Part shown: positions 1-8,905 of the stretch, piece after piece
Layout of the letters: each line of letters starts with the position of its first letter
Position numbering within the stretch: the stretch's first letter is position 1
Assembly: GCF_003382685.1 (NCBI RefSeq)
Contig: NZ_QLVG01000037.1
Span: forward strand, 1 to 64,000
DNA length: 64,000 nucleotides
Source: Halorussus litoreus
GTDB taxonomy: Archaea > Halobacteriota > Halobacteria > Halobacteriales > Haladaptataceae
Direction of reading: 5' to 3'
The notes under the pieces: model-generated
Seen by the model: only the letters and a program-made list of their open reading frames with translations
What the model was told of the DNA's origin: nothing
The model's database searches: none
Translations under genes and position numbers: made by a program

Positions 1-50
1 GCGGTCCGGACCGCGCCGCCGGGCGCGCACTCGACTGAACGGCCGGAATA

Positions 51-899
51 TTGAGGGTCGCGTCAGTCGTGGATTTCCCGACAGTGCGAACGTCTCTCCA
101 AATCGACGTGTCTGCTCTGCCGTTCGACGGCTACCTCGGCATCCTCTGGGACGTCGGCGTGTTCGTCGTCACGTTCGCGGTGCTGTACGCGGTCGGTCGC
201 CGGGTCCTCGTCCCGCTGGCCGAGCGCGCGCTGAGCACCCGGCGCATCCAGCAGACGGTCGCCAGCGCGCTCGTGAAACTCCTCCACGCCGCGGTCGCGG
301 TGGTCGCGCTCCGATTCGCGCTCGACACCGCCGACTACGGCTACCTGCTCTCGCTGCCGCCGACCATCGTCGCGGCGCTCACGGTCGCGCTCGGGTTCGC
401 CAGCCGGGACATCGCCTCGAACCTCGTCGGTGGCGTGTTCATCGTCACCGACCCGCAGTTCAACATCGGCGACTGGATCCGCTGGGGCGACAGGGAGGGC
501 ATCATCGAGGACGTAAGCTTCCGGGTGACTCGCGTCCGGACGTTCGACAACGAACTCCTGACCGTGCCCAACGCCCAACTCGCCACCACCGCCGTGGTCA
601 ACGCGGTCGCCAAGTCCCCGCGCCGGCTCTCGCACACCTTCCACGTCGACGACGAGGAGGATTTGGGCGAGGTAGCCTCGCTACTCGTCGATGCCGCGAA
701 GGACCACGAGGACGTGCTCGACCGGCCGTCGCCGACCGTCCGGGTGGTCGAACTCGACAACGGCCGGGCGGGCGTGCAGGCGAGGTACTGGATCGACCGG
801 CCCTCCCGCGAGGCGTTCGTGACCATCCGCTCGGCGTACCTCGAAGCGGTCAGCGAGCGGTTCGCGGCGGCGGGTATCGACCTGCCGCAGAACTGGTAG
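51..899 (+). CDS. MscS-family mechanosensitive ion channel
   Basis: A small-conductance mechanosensitive channel that would release solutes when membrane tension rises. Hydrophobic segments lie near residues 28-50 and 75-95. The third, pore-lining type segment near residues 105-130 has the family's Ala/Gly-rich pattern (ALTVALGFASRDIASNLVGG). The soluble MscS beta domain follows, with GDWIRWGDREGIIEDVSFRV and the LLTVPNAQL motif. The 282-residue length suits a minimal MscS protein. The start is uncertain: TTG at 51 gives the longest frame and GTG at 69 is an in-frame alternative. It is convergent with the regulator that begins on the next base. Confidence 0.85.
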   Translation: MRVASVVDFPTVRTSLQIDVSALPFDGYLGILWDVGVFVVTFAVLYAVGRRVLVPLAERALSTRRIQQTVASALVKLLHAAVAVVALRFALDTADYGYLLSLPPTIVAALTVALGFASRDIASNLVGGVFIVTDPQFNIGDWIRWGDREGIIEDVSFRVTRVRTFDNELLTVPNAQLATTAVVNAVAKSPRRLSHTFHVDDEEDLGEVASLLVDAAKDHEDVLDRPSPTVRVVELDNGRAGVQARYWIDRPSREAFVTIRSAYLEAVSERFAAAGIDLPQNW

Positions 900-1544
900 T
901 CAGAGGTACTCGGCGAGTCCCGCGACCACCTTGTTCTCCGCCCGCCGGAGGTGCTCCTCGGCGGTCCGTCGCTCGACGCCCAGTGCGGCCGCGACCTCTG
1001 CGGTCATACTCCCCCTCGGAATTCGGTAGTAGTCCATTTCGACCGCGGTCCGGAGGGTCTCACGCTGCCGAGGAGAGAGGTCCGGGAGCGCCGAGTCGAG
1101 GGTGAGCAGGGGTTGATCGGCGGTCACGGACCCGACCTCGCGCTTGCGCTCGACCGTCACGGGGAACTCCGCAGCCACGTCGCGGTAGAACGCGGTGAGG
1201 TTGGCGGGGTCGAGCGCCAGTACCCGACACCACTTCCGACCCTCGGCGTATCGGAGCGGCGGGACCAGCAGGCAGTCGTGGTCGGCGAGCCGGGCCTCGA
1301 TGGGGTCGTCCTCGCGCTCTTTCAGGCACTCGGCGGTGATGAGCAGGCGCTCGTCGTCCTCCTCGATTCGCTCGCGGACCCCCACTACCTCCTCGACGTG
1401 CGCTACGACCGCCTCGCCGCCCGAACCGCCGACGTGCAGGAGGTCGCAGTGATCGTTGCACCAGAGTTCGACCGTCGTGTCGGTGCCTGCGGTCGCCGCG
1501 GCGTACGCGCCGGGGTGTGTGATTCCGAGGAGCGCCTCGTGCAT
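900..1544 (-). CDS. Bat-type HTH-10 transcriptional regulator, likely regulator of the hut operon
   Basis: A 214-residue haloarchaeal regulator of the bacterio-opsin-activator class. The N-terminal part (about 1-140) is a non-enzymatic sensor-like region. The C-terminal part (about 155-214) is the HTH-10 domain: LSPRQRETLRTAVEMDYY, followed by the helix-turn-helix AEVAAALGVERRTAEEHLRR. The ATG at 1544 was chosen because the frame upstream runs into the hutU promoter. Its start lies 87 bp from divergent hutU, and haloarchaeal hut operons commonly carry such a regulator beside them, so control of histidine catabolism is inferred. The ligand cannot be read from sequence. Confidence 0.8.
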   Translation of the reverse strand: MHEALLGITHPGAYAAATAGTDTTVELWCNDHCDLLHVGGSGGEAVVAHVEEVVGVRERIEEDDERLLITAECLKEREDDPIEARLADHDCLLVPPLRYAEGRKWCRVLALDPANLTAFYRDVAAEFPVTVERKREVGSVTADQPLLTLDSALPDLSPRQRETLRTAVEMDYYRIPRGSMTAEVAAALGVERRTAEEHLRRAENKVVAGLAEYL

Positions 1545-1631
1545 CTCGCGGAGATTCTCCTCCGGGGTATTTAAAATACCCTCCTTATGGTGGTATTCAG
1601 GTATTTGCGTCTCGCGCCCGAACACTACTCC
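1545..1631. promoter_or_regulatory. Divergent promoter region between regulator and hutU
   Basis: This 87 bp gap carries an AT-rich symmetric element at 1566-1580 (ggtatttaaaatacc, a palindrome around one central base). It sits 22-36 bases upstream of the regulator ATG, the right distance for a TATA box of a leaderless transcript. It is about 52-66 bases upstream of hutU, which would leave a short leader. Because the element is symmetric it could serve both directions or double as an operator. Confidence 0.5.
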
Positions 1632-3506
1632 ATGAGCGAAGGCCGACCAGACGACCCCGAAACCGAGGAGCGAGATGACGCCGGGTCGGGAGACGAGCAG
1701 GACGCCGAACCCGAGTGGTCTATCGGCGAGCCGAGCGACCAGTGGCAGGAGTACCAGGGCGCGCCCACCGGCACCGACATCGAGTGTGAGGGCTGGCGAC
1801 AGGAGGCCGCGCTCCGGATGCTGAACAACAACCTCGACCCCGAGGTGGCCGAGAAGCCCGAGGAACTCGTCGTCTACGGCGGCACCGGCCGCGCCGCGCG
1901 GTCGTGGGATGCCTACGACGCGATTCTGGCCGAACTGCGCGAGCTGGACGACGCCGAGACGCTGCTCGTCCAGTCGGGCAAGCCGGTCGGCCGGTTCGAG
2001 ACCCACGAAGAGGCGCCCAGAGTCCTCATCGCCAACTCCAATCTCGTCGGCAAGTGGGACAACTGGGAGCACTTCCACGAGCTCGAAGCGAAGGGACTCA
2101 TCATGTACGGCCAGATGACCGCGGGTTCGTGGGCGTACATCGGCACGCAGGGCATCATCCAGGGGACCTACGAGACCCTCGCGGAACTGGCCACCCAGCA
2201 CTACCCCGACGACCGGGGCCTCGAAGGCAAGATCGTCGTCACGGGCGGCCTCGGCGGGATGGGCGGCGCACAGCCCCTCGCGGTGACGATGAACCACGGC
2301 GTCTGCATCGCGGCGGAGGTCGACGAAGAGCGCATCGACCGGCGCATCGAGACGGGCTACTGCGAGGAGAAGACCGACGATTTGGACGAGGCGATCGAGA
2401 AGGCGAGAGCGGCTGCGGAGGCCGGCGAAGCCTACTCGGTCGGCGTCCACATGAACGCCGCAGACATGCTGGAGGGAATGCTCGACCGCGACTTCGTCCC
2501 GGACGTGATCACCGACCAGACCAGCGCCCACGACGAACTGGAAGGGTACTACCCCTCGGGCTACACCGTCGCGGCGGCCGACCAACTCCGCGAGGACGAC
2601 CCCGAGCGCTACCGCGAGGAGAGTCTGGACACGATGGAGCGCCACGTCGACGCCATCCTCGCGATGCAGGACGAGGGCGCAATCGCCTTCGAGTACGGTA
2701 ACAACATCCGCGGGCAGGTGAAGGAGAACAGAGGGCGAGACGACGCGTTCGACTACCCCGGGTTCGTGCCGGCGTACATCCGGCCGCTGTTCTGCCGCGG
2801 GAAGGGACCGTTCCGGTGGGCCGCGCTGTCGGGCGACCCCGACGACATCCACCGCACCGACGAGGCCGTCAAGGAACTGTTCCCCGAGAAGGACCACCTC
2901 CACCGTTGGATCGACCTCGCGCAGGAGCAGGTCGAGTTCCAAGGGCTGCCCTCCCGCGTCTGCTGGCTGGGGTATCAAGCCGAAGCGGGCGATGCGCCGG
3001 AGCCGCATCGAGACGAAGGCAGCGAAGCCGCCGAAGCGGGCGACGAGGGCGACGACCGGGACGCTCTCACCGAGCGCGCCAGGTTCGCGCTCCGCATCAA
3101 CGACCTCGTGGCCGAGGGAGAGATCTCGGCCCCCGTCGTCGTCACGCGCGACCACCTCGACGCCGGGAGCGTCGCCAGTCCGAACCGCGAGACCGAGTCC
3201 ATGCGCGACGGCTCCGACGCCGTGGCCGACTGGCCGATCCTGAACGCGCTGCTCAACTGCGCGGCGGGAGCCGACATCGTGTCGGTCCACGACGGCGGCG
3301 GGGTCGGCATCGGGAACGCGCTCCACGCGAACAACCACGTAGTGCTCGACGGCTCCGACCTCGCGGCCGAGAAGGCTCGTCGGGTGTTCACCACCGACCC
3401 GGGCATGGGCGTGATCCGCCACGCCGATGCCGGATACGAGGAAGCTATCGACGAGGCCGAGGCGTCGAACGTCGCGGTGCCGATGCGCGACAGGGCGGAC
3501 GAATGA
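1632..3506 (+). CDS. hutU: Urocanate hydratase
   Basis: Converts urocanate to imidazolonepropionate, the second step of histidine degradation, using tightly bound NAD+ as an electrophile. The NAD-binding region is seen as [16 protein letters not shown] near residue 200, the family Cys as RVCWLGY near residue 440, and the conserved C-terminal block as [19 protein letters not shown]. The protein is 624 residues, longer than the usual 550-590. An acidic stretch of about 30 residues is inserted straight after CWLGY, where relatives continue with a short Gly-x-Arg. ATG at 1632 was chosen over 1587 because it begins an acidic N-terminus and leaves room for the promoter. First gene of hutUGIH; its end overlaps hutG by 4 bases. 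Confidence 0.95.
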   Translation: MSEGRPDDPETEERDDAGSGDEQDAEPEWSIGEPSDQWQEYQGAPTGTDIECEGWRQEAALRMLNNNLDPEVAEKPEELVVYGGTGRAARSWDAYDAILAELRELDDAETLLVQSGKPVGRFETHEEAPRVLIANSNLVGKWDNWEHFHELEAKGLIMYGQMTAGSWAYIGTQGIIQGTYETLAELATQHYPDDRGLEGKIVVTGGLGGMGGAQPLAVTMNHGVCIAAEVDEERIDRRIETGYCEEKTDDLDEAIEKARAAAEAGEAYSVGVHMNAADMLEGMLDRDFVPDVITDQTSAHDELEGYYPSGYTVAAADQLREDDPERYREESLDTMERHVDAILAMQDEGAIAFEYGNNIRGQVKENRGRDDAFDYPGFVPAYIRPLFCRGKGPFRWAALSGDPDDIHRTDEAVKELFPEKDHLHRWIDLAQEQVEFQGLPSRVCWLGYQAEAGDAPEPHRDEGSEAAEAGDEGDDRDALTERARFALRINDLVAEGEISAPVVVTRDHLDAGSVASPNRETESMRDGSDAVADWPILNALLNCAAGADIVSVHDGGGVGIGNALHANNHVVLDGSDLAAEKARRVFTTDPGMGVIRHADAGYEEAIDEAEASNVAVPMRDRADE

Positions 3507-4465
3507 CCGGACTCGAACGCACCTCCGATTGGATGGGACCCTCGAACGATTCGAACGACGAGCAGTTCGGCCACGTGGTCGAACTGGCGAGCATCGACGA
3601 CGCCGACCGCTTCGACGCCGTACTGGTCGGGGAACCGTTCGACCGGGCGGTCATCGGTCGCACGGGCGCGGCCGAAGGCCCCGCTGCCCTCCGCGAGCGA
3701 CTCGCGGGCACCAAGACCCACCACTTCGACGCGGGGCCGGTGGGGTCGGTCGCGGACCTCGGCGACGTGACGCTGGGCGATGGCGAATTCGCGACCGACG
3801 ACAGTTCCGTCGCCGATCTGCAGGAGCGCGTCCGGGGCGTCGCCGAGCAGGTCCACGACACCGACGCGTTCCCGGTGTTCCTCGGCGGTGACAACTCGCT
3901 GACCTACCCGAACGCCGCGCCGCTGCTGGACGACGACTCGCTCGGCGTCATCAACTTCGACGCCCACCTCGACGTGCGAGAGGTTCGCGAGGGCGTGGGG
4001 CCGACCTCGGGGACGCCGTACCGCCAGCTGTACGAGGCGGGGCTCGACGCCTACGCCTGCGTCGGCGCGCGCCACTTCGAGACCTCCACGGCGTACGCCG
4101 AGTTCGTCCGCGAGCGGGGCGGCGAAGTCGTCACGAGCGAGGAGGTCGGCGACGACGAAGTCGCCGCAGTCGACCGCGCAATCGACGCGATGGGCGACGT
4201 GGACCGCATCTACGTCAGCGTGGACCTCGACGTGCTCGACGCGTCGGCCGCACCCGGCGTGAGCGCGCCCACGCCCGGCGGGATCTCCTCGCGGGAGCTG
4301 TTCCGGATGCTGCGACTTTTCGGCGCGGAAGACCGGCTCGCCGGCTTCGAGGTCGTCGAGTGCGCGCCGCCGCTCGAACCCGGGACGACGAACCTGACCG
4401 CGACCGCCGGGGCGCGAGCCGTCGCCCACCTGCTAAGTGCCCGTGGCGCGAAGGGTGGGTCATGA
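3503..4465 (+). CDS. hutG: Formimidoylglutamase (ureohydrolase family)
   Basis: Hydrolyses N-formimidoyl-glutamate to glutamate and formamide, the last step of the pathway. It belongs to the arginase/agmatinase family with a binuclear manganese centre. Metal-ligand motifs are visible as [19 protein letters not shown] and [14 protein letters not shown]. The protein is 320 residues, normal for the family. ATG at 3503 overlaps the hutU stop, and its own end overlaps hutI by 4 bases, so translation is probably coupled. Confidence 0.92.
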   Translation: MTGLERTSDWMGPSNDSNDEQFGHVVELASIDDADRFDAVLVGEPFDRAVIGRTGAAEGPAALRERLAGTKTHHFDAGPVGSVADLGDVTLGDGEFATDDSSVADLQERVRGVAEQVHDTDAFPVFLGGDNSLTYPNAAPLLDDDSLGVINFDAHLDVREVREGVGPTSGTPYRQLYEAGLDAYACVGARHFETSTAYAEFVRERGGEVVTSEEVGDDEVAAVDRAIDAMGDVDRIYVSVDLDVLDASAAPGVSAPTPGGISSRELFRMLRLFGAEDRLAGFEVVECAPPLEPGTTNLTATAGARAVAHLLSARGAKGGS

Positions 4466-5751
4466 CGCTGACGGCAGTCGTCCACGACGCCGCGCAGGTC
4501 GTCACGCTCGAAACGACCGACGAGGACCGGGCGGACGAAGCGGACGGCGAGGAGCGAACGGACGGCGAGCGCGACGGAGACGTTCACACCGAACTCGCCG
4601 TCTACGAGGACGCCGCGGTCGCGGTCGAAGACGGGAGGGTCGCGCGGGTCGGTCCCACCGGACCAGTGACCCGCGAGTTCCCGCCTGAGAACGCGGCCCA
4701 CGCGGTCGACGCCAACGGGAAGGCGGTGATCCCGGGGTTCGTGGACCCGCACACCCACGCGCTGTTCGCCGGGGACCGCTCCGACGAGTTCGAGGCCAAG
4801 CTCCGGGGAAAGACGTATCAGGAGATCCTGGAAGACGGGGGCGGCATCCTCCGGACGGTCCGCGCGACCAGAGAGGCCAGCGACGAGCGACTGCTGGCCA
4901 ACCTGCTCGGGCACCTCGACGAGATGCTCGCCCACGGGACGACCACGGTCGAGGTCAAGTCCGGCTACGGGCTCGACACCGAGACGGAGCTCCGGATGCT
5001 GGAGCTCATCGACCGCGCCGACGACCGCCATCCGGTCGACGTGGTCCCGACGTTCATGGGCGCTCACGCCGTGCCGGAAGGCAGGAGCGCCGACGAGTAC
5101 GTCGAGGAGGTCGTCCACGACCAGATACCCGCGGTCGAGTCGCAGGGCATCGCCCAGTTCTGCGACGTGTTCTGCGAGGAGGGCGTCTTCTCGGTCGAAC
5201 AGTCCCGGCGCGTACTGGAGGCGGGCAAAGAGGCGGGACTCACGCCGAAGGTCCACGCCGAAGAACTCGCCCGTATCGGCGGCACGCAGCTCGCCGCGGA
5301 GGTCGGGGCCACGAGCGCGGACCACCTGCTCCACTCGACCGAGGAGGACGTAGCGGCGCTCGTCGAGAACGACGTGGTGCCGGTGTTGCTCCCCGGGACG
5401 GCGTTCGGCCTCGGCGCGGACTACGCCGACGCCCGGCAGTTCGTCGAGGCCGGCGCGGACGTTGCCATCGCGACGGACTTCAACCCCAACTGCTACAGCC
5501 AGAGCATGGGCTTCGCGGCGTCGCTCTCGTGCGTCGAGATGGGAATGACGCCCGCCGAGGCGCTCGTCGCCGCGACCACGAACGCCGCCACGGCGCTCGA
5601 CCTGCCAGCCGAAGTCGGGACGCTTCAGGAGGGCGCGCCCGCCGACATCGCCGTATTGGACGCGCCGAGTTACGTCCACGTCCCGTACAACTTCGGCGTG
5701 AACGCGGTCGACACCGTGCTGAAGGGCGGCGAGGTGGTCTATCGTGGTTGA
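4462..5751 (+). CDS. hutI: Imidazolonepropionase
   Basis: Opens the imidazolone ring of imidazolonepropionate to give N-formimidoyl-glutamate, the third step of histidine degradation. It is a metal-dependent amidohydrolase with the HxH motif in [10 protein letters not shown] (about residue 95), a later His in KVHAEEL and the catalytic Asp in ATDFNPNC. The protein is 429 residues. An acidic insert near residues 20-45, rich in Glu, Asp and Arg, makes it slightly longer than bacterial versions. ATG at 4462 overlaps the hutG stop, and the gene's end overlaps hutH by 8 bases. Confidence 0.93.
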   Translation: MTLTAVVHDAAQVVTLETTDEDRADEADGEERTDGERDGDVHTELAVYEDAAVAVEDGRVARVGPTGPVTREFPPENAAHAVDANGKAVIPGFVDPHTHALFAGDRSDEFEAKLRGKTYQEILEDGGGILRTVRATREASDERLLANLLGHLDEMLAHGTTTVEVKSGYGLDTETELRMLELIDRADDRHPVDVVPTFMGAHAVPEGRSADEYVEEVVHDQIPAVESQGIAQFCDVFCEEGVFSVEQSRRVLEAGKEAGLTPKVHAEELARIGGTQLAAEVGATSADHLLHSTEEDVAALVENDVVPVLLPGTAFGLGADYADARQFVEAGADVAIATDFNPNCYSQSMGFAASLSCVEMGMTPAEALVAATTNAATALDLPAEVGTLQEGAPADIAVLDAPSYVHVPYNFGVNAVDTVLKGGEVVYRG

Positions 5752-7399
5752 CGAGTCGGGATCGGACGCCGGTCCGGTCGAAGCCGACGGCGAGACCCTC
5801 GAACCCGAAGACGTCGCCCGGGTCGCCCGCGAGGACGCGCCGGTCGTCGTACCGGAGGACGCACGCGAGAGGGTCCGAACGGCCCGCGAGCGCGTCGAGG
5901 AAGTCGTCGAGAGCGGCGAAGCCGTCTACGGCGTGAACACGGGCTTCGGCGAACTCGTCGACGAGCGCATCCCCGAGGAGGAGATCGAACAGCTTCAGCT
6001 GAATCTGGTCCGGAGCCACGCCGCGGGCGCGGGCCGGGAACTCGCCCGCGAGGAGGTCCGAGCGCTGTTGCTCGGCCGACTCAACGCGCTCGTCAAGGGC
6101 CACTCGGGCGTCCGCGAGGTCGTCGTCGACCACCTCCTGACGATGCTCGACGAGGGAATCCACCCGGTCGTGAAGTCGCGGGGGAGCCTCGGCGCGAGCG
6201 GCGACCTCGCGCCGCTCGCGCACCTCGCGCTCGTGCTGATCGGGGAGGGTGAGGCGGACGTAGAAAGCGAGTCCGGCACCGAGCGACTGCCAGGTGACGA
6301 AGCGCTCGCCGCGGCCGATCTCGAACCGCTCACACTCCGGGCCAAGGAGGGCCTCGCGCTCATCAACGGCACTCAGCTCACGGTCGGACTCGCGGCGCTC
6401 GCGGTCGTGGACGCCGAGCGGGCCGTCCGCGCGGCCGACGTGGCCGGCGCGCTCACGACCGAGGTGACGATGGGGACCACGGCGTCGTCGGACGGCTCCA
6501 TCGCCGCGGTCCGGCCCCACGCGGGCCACGCCGAGAGCGCGCGTAACGTCAAGCGGCTCACCGCCGATTCGGAGATCGTCGAGTCCCACCGCAACTGCGA
6601 CCGGGTGCAGGACGCCTACTCGTTGCGGTGTCTGCCGCAGGTCCACGGCGCGGTCCGGGACGCGATAGGCCACCTCCGCGAAGCGGTGGAGGTCGAACTC
6701 AACAGCGCGACCGACAACCCGCTCATCTTCGACGCCGCGGAGACTGACCCGCGAGCCTCCGGCACGGACGAGGCCGCGGTGCTGTCGGGCGGGAACTTCC
6801 ACGGCGAACCGCTCGCGCTCCCGCTGGACTACCTCACGAACGCGGTGACGGAACTGGCCGCCATCTGCGAGCGCCGGGTCGACAGAATGGTGAACCCGAA
6901 CGTCCAGGAGTCTCATCTCCCGGCGTTTCTCACCGAGGAGTCGGGGCTACGCTCGGGCTACATGATCGCCCAGTACACCGCGGTCGCGCTGGTCAACGAG
7001 AACCGTGCGACCGGGCGGCCCTCGATGGACAACACGCCGGTGAGCGGCAATCAGGAGGACCACATGAGCATGAGCGCCCAGTCGGCGTTCGACGCGCGCG
7101 CCGCGGTCGAGAACGCCGTCACCGTGGTCGGCATCGAACTGCTCTGCGGCGCGCAGGCCGCGGAGTTCGTTACGCGCGAGGCGATGGCCGCGGAGCAGTC
7201 GAGCGGGCACCGCCCGCGAGACGACGACTTGGACCACGGCGTGGGCACCGGCGCGGCCTACGAGGCGGTCCGCGAGGCGGTGCCGCCGCTGGTCGAGGAT
7301 CGGACCCTCCACGAGGAGATCGAGACGGCCGACGCGCTCGTGGCGTCGGGGCTGCTCGAAGAACGGGTCGAGGACGCGCTCGGCGAGTCACTCGACTGA
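5744..7399 (+). CDS. hutH: Histidine ammonia-lyase
   Basis: Removes ammonia from L-histidine to give urocanate, the first step of the pathway. The Ala-Ser-Gly triad that self-cyclises into the MIO electrophile is residues 151-153 in GSLGASGDLAPLAHLAL. The catalytic Tyr region is YGVNTGFGEL, and NPNVQESHLPAFL and GRPSMDNTPVSGNQEDHMSM are further family blocks. The length is 551 residues, against about 510 in bacteria. GTG at 5744 starts inside the end of hutI. It closes the hutUGIH operon, which contains every enzyme needed to take histidine to glutamate and formamide. Confidence 0.95.
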   Translation: MVDESGSDAGPVEADGETLEPEDVARVAREDAPVVVPEDARERVRTARERVEEVVESGEAVYGVNTGFGELVDERIPEEEIEQLQLNLVRSHAAGAGRELAREEVRALLLGRLNALVKGHSGVREVVVDHLLTMLDEGIHPVVKSRGSLGASGDLAPLAHLALVLIGEGEADVESESGTERLPGDEALAAADLEPLTLRAKEGLALINGTQLTVGLAALAVVDAERAVRAADVAGALTTEVTMGTTASSDGSIAAVRPHAGHAESARNVKRLTADSEIVESHRNCDRVQDAYSLRCLPQVHGAVRDAIGHLREAVEVELNSATDNPLIFDAAETDPRASGTDEAAVLSGGNFHGEPLALPLDYLTNAVTELAAICERRVDRMVNPNVQESHLPAFLTEESGLRSGYMIAQYTAVALVNENRATGRPSMDNTPVSGNQEDHMSMSAQSAFDARAAVENAVTVVGIELLCGAQAAEFVTREAMAAEQSSGHRPRDDDLDHGVGTGAAYEAVREAVPPLVEDRTLHEEIETADALVASGLLEERVEDALGESLD

Positions 7400-7491
7400 G
7401 CTGCTCGGGGCGAAGCGAAAGGCGTTGTGACGGTTCCCCGGAACCGAGAGTCGGTGCGAAACTTAAGAGGCGGGCCCTCGAACGAACGCGT

Positions 7492-7899
7492 ATGTACCGG
7501 ATACTCGCGGCCATCGGCACCGACGAGGAGCGCGCACTCGAACAGGCCCGCGCGATCGCCGACCTCCCCAAAGGAGAGGAGATCGAGGTAAAGCTGTTCC
7601 ACGACTTCACCGACAACCCCTCGGGCGCGTCGGTCCATCAGGTCGCCGCGGTCCGCCGGGCGGCCGAACACCTCGAAGACGCGGGGATCGAGGTCGGGTA
7701 CGCCGAGTCGAGCGGCGACGCCACGGAGGCCATCATCGAGACCGCCGAGGAGTTGGACGCCGACCTGCTGTGTCTCGCGCCCCGCGGGCGCTCGCCCACG
7801 GGCAAGGCGCTGTTCGGCAGCGTGACCCAGCAGGTGCTGCTGGAGAGCGACCGGCCCGTGCTCGTCATCGGGGCCGGACAGGCCGGCGAAGCCGAGTAG
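7492..7899 (+). CDS. UspA-family universal stress protein
   Basis: A 135-residue single-domain Usp protein, probably ATP-binding. The ATP-binding signature G-x2-G-x9-G-S is present as GRSPTGKALFGSVTQQVLL near the C-terminus, followed by the final strand RPVLVIG. The N-terminus MYRILAAIGTDEERA is typical of the family. The stretch upstream (7400-7491) holds an AT-poor spacer with only a weak promoter (cttaag near 7461), so it may be transcribed alone. The exact stress role is unknown. Confidence 0.85.
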   Translation: MYRILAAIGTDEERALEQARAIADLPKGEEIEVKLFHDFTDNPSGASVHQVAAVRRAAEHLEDAGIEVGYAESSGDATEAIIETAEELDADLLCLAPRGRSPTGKALFGSVTQQVLLESDRPVLVIGAGQAGEAE

Positions 7900-7954
7900 T
7901 CGGCCGCTGACCAGTCCGAGCGGGACGGTCGGAGAACGGGCCGATTAGTCGGCG

Positions 7955-8245
7955 TCAATCGGCGCGGCCGGTCGCCCGGTCGGTCGCCTCCTCTGATGGG
8001 TCGCGTTCGCCGTCGGACGAGTCGTCCGCGGCGGCGTCTGCGGGGGCCGGCGAGTCCTCGCCGGCCCCCGCAGACGCCCGGAAGACGCCGTGTTCTTCGC
8101 ACTCGTACACGTCCCGGAGGACGTTCTTCGATTCCCGACCACAGGTCGGACAACCGCGAACCGGCTCCTCGGCGTCGGTGCTGACACCCATCTCGCGGGC
8201 GACCTCCCGCCAGCCGGCGCTGGGCGACGCGCGGTCGTCAACCAC
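7955..8245 (-). CDS. Small zinc-ribbon protein, haloarchaeal, function unknown
   Basis: A 96-residue protein starting at GTG 8245. This GTG overlaps the stop (8238-8240) of the preceding zinc-ribbon frame. Residues 10-25 (GWREVAREMGVSTDAEE) resemble a short helical domain. A half zinc ribbon follows as CPTCG and CEEHG, so four Cys/His ligands are available. The C-terminal 40 residues are Ala/Asp/Glu-rich and probably disordered. The DNA encoding that tail contains a perfect 22-bp-arm palindrome (8033-8078). It is likely co-transcribed with the upstream gene. No function can be assigned. Confidence 0.6.
   Translation of the reverse strand: MVDDRASPSAGWREVAREMGVSTDAEEPVRGCPTCGRESKNVLRDVYECEEHGVFRASAGAGEDSPAPADAAADDSSDGERDPSEEATDRATGRAD
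8033..8078. repeat. Perfect 22-bp-arm palindrome inside a coding sequence
   Basis: Left arm 8033-8054 and right arm 8057-8078 are perfect reverse complements separated by only two bases (tc). The arms begin ggcgtctgcg and end cgcagacgcc. The element falls inside the C-terminal acidic tail of the 96-residue zinc-ribbon gene. The same arm length and two-base centre recur in the intergenic palindrome at 56841-56886. Confidence 0.9.
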
Positions 8246-8574
8246 GCTCCACCTCGGGTCGGTCGCGCTCGACCTCGGACTCGTCGTCGGCTTGTTCGCG
8301 CTCCTCGCGTGCGGCGCGGCCGCCCCCCGCACGGAAGAGCGCCGCCCGCGTCCCCGCCCCCCGCGCGGGCGGGGGGGCCGCCCCCCGCAGAACTGCGCGC
8401 GGCGGCCGCGCCGCACCTGAAACACCCCTCGCGGAGCCGCGAGTCGATGCTCTCGAGACCGCACCGCCGGCACCGCCAGTAGCGGTGGTCGAGATCGCCG
8501 TCCTTGTCGGTGCCGTCGTGCGGTCCGGTGATCGTCCCGGTACTTTCTTGTGACCGTGGCGTATCCGTAGACAT
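8238..8574 (-). pseudogene. Zinc-ribbon protein gene with apparent one-base frameshift
   Basis: From ATG 8574 the frame encodes an acidic N-terminus, then RYWRCRRCGLES and LREGCFRCGA, a clear four-Cys zinc ribbon. After about residue 60 that frame turns into Gly/Pro/Arg-rich sequence. The haloarchaeal-looking acidic end (REEREQADDESEVERD) lies in another frame, whose stop at 8238 overlaps the GTG of the next gene. Start to stop spans 337 bases, one more than a multiple of three. The break falls among G/C homopolymers (seven G at 8371-8377, six C at 8357-8362 and 8381-8386). It may be a real frameshift or a sequencing error; the overlapping stop and start favour a functional gene of about 111 residues. 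Confidence 0.55.
8309..8416. repeat. 16-bp inverted repeats flanking the frameshifted G/C tract
   Basis: The arm 8309-8324 (gtgcggcgcggccgcc) is the exact reverse complement of 8401-8416. Between the arms lie the long G and C homopolymers in which the zinc-ribbon gene loses its frame. A structure of this kind could promote slippage or misreading there. Confidence 0.75.
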
Positions 8575-8905
8575 TGGGCTGCTCGTATCTGGGGCACGCC
8601 CAGCGACGGGTGCTGGTACCACCCGGCGCACTTTCGAAGCGCGGTCGCTGGGCTGGTCGGTGGGCTGTTCTCCCGTGGTCGCGTACTCTCCTGTCTCTCA
8701 GTCTCCCCCGCAACGGTCCCCCCGAGATCGGTTGCGTGGCGATGCTGGCACGGTTGCGCGACCGCGAGCGCACTCGCGCAACCGTGACTCTCGTTTCGGC
8801 CTGCAGTCGCAATCGTCTGGGACTGCAATCGTCGTCGTTCCGGTCTGCAGTCGTCGCGTCAGCCCTGGCCGACTGCGGGCCGGAGCTGAGGCCTGCGGCC
8901 CGGAG
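8575..8905. other. Gene-free stretch with hairpin and short repeats
   Basis: No convincing gene lies here. A hairpin with 13-bp perfect arms (8749-8761 and 8774-8786, 12-base loop) lies about 120 bases downstream of the stop of the RPA-associated gene and could end that transcript. At 8800-8860 the motif tgcagtcg and close variants recur several times. The promoter of the zinc-ribbon pair should lie just above 8574, but no strong TATA box is obvious. Confidence 0.45.

Noticed and set aside
1545-3422. A long minus-strand frame continues upstream of the regulator through the whole of hutU.
   Set aside because: It is the antisense shadow of hutU, which has all urocanase motifs. Only the part below 1544 has the regulator domains.
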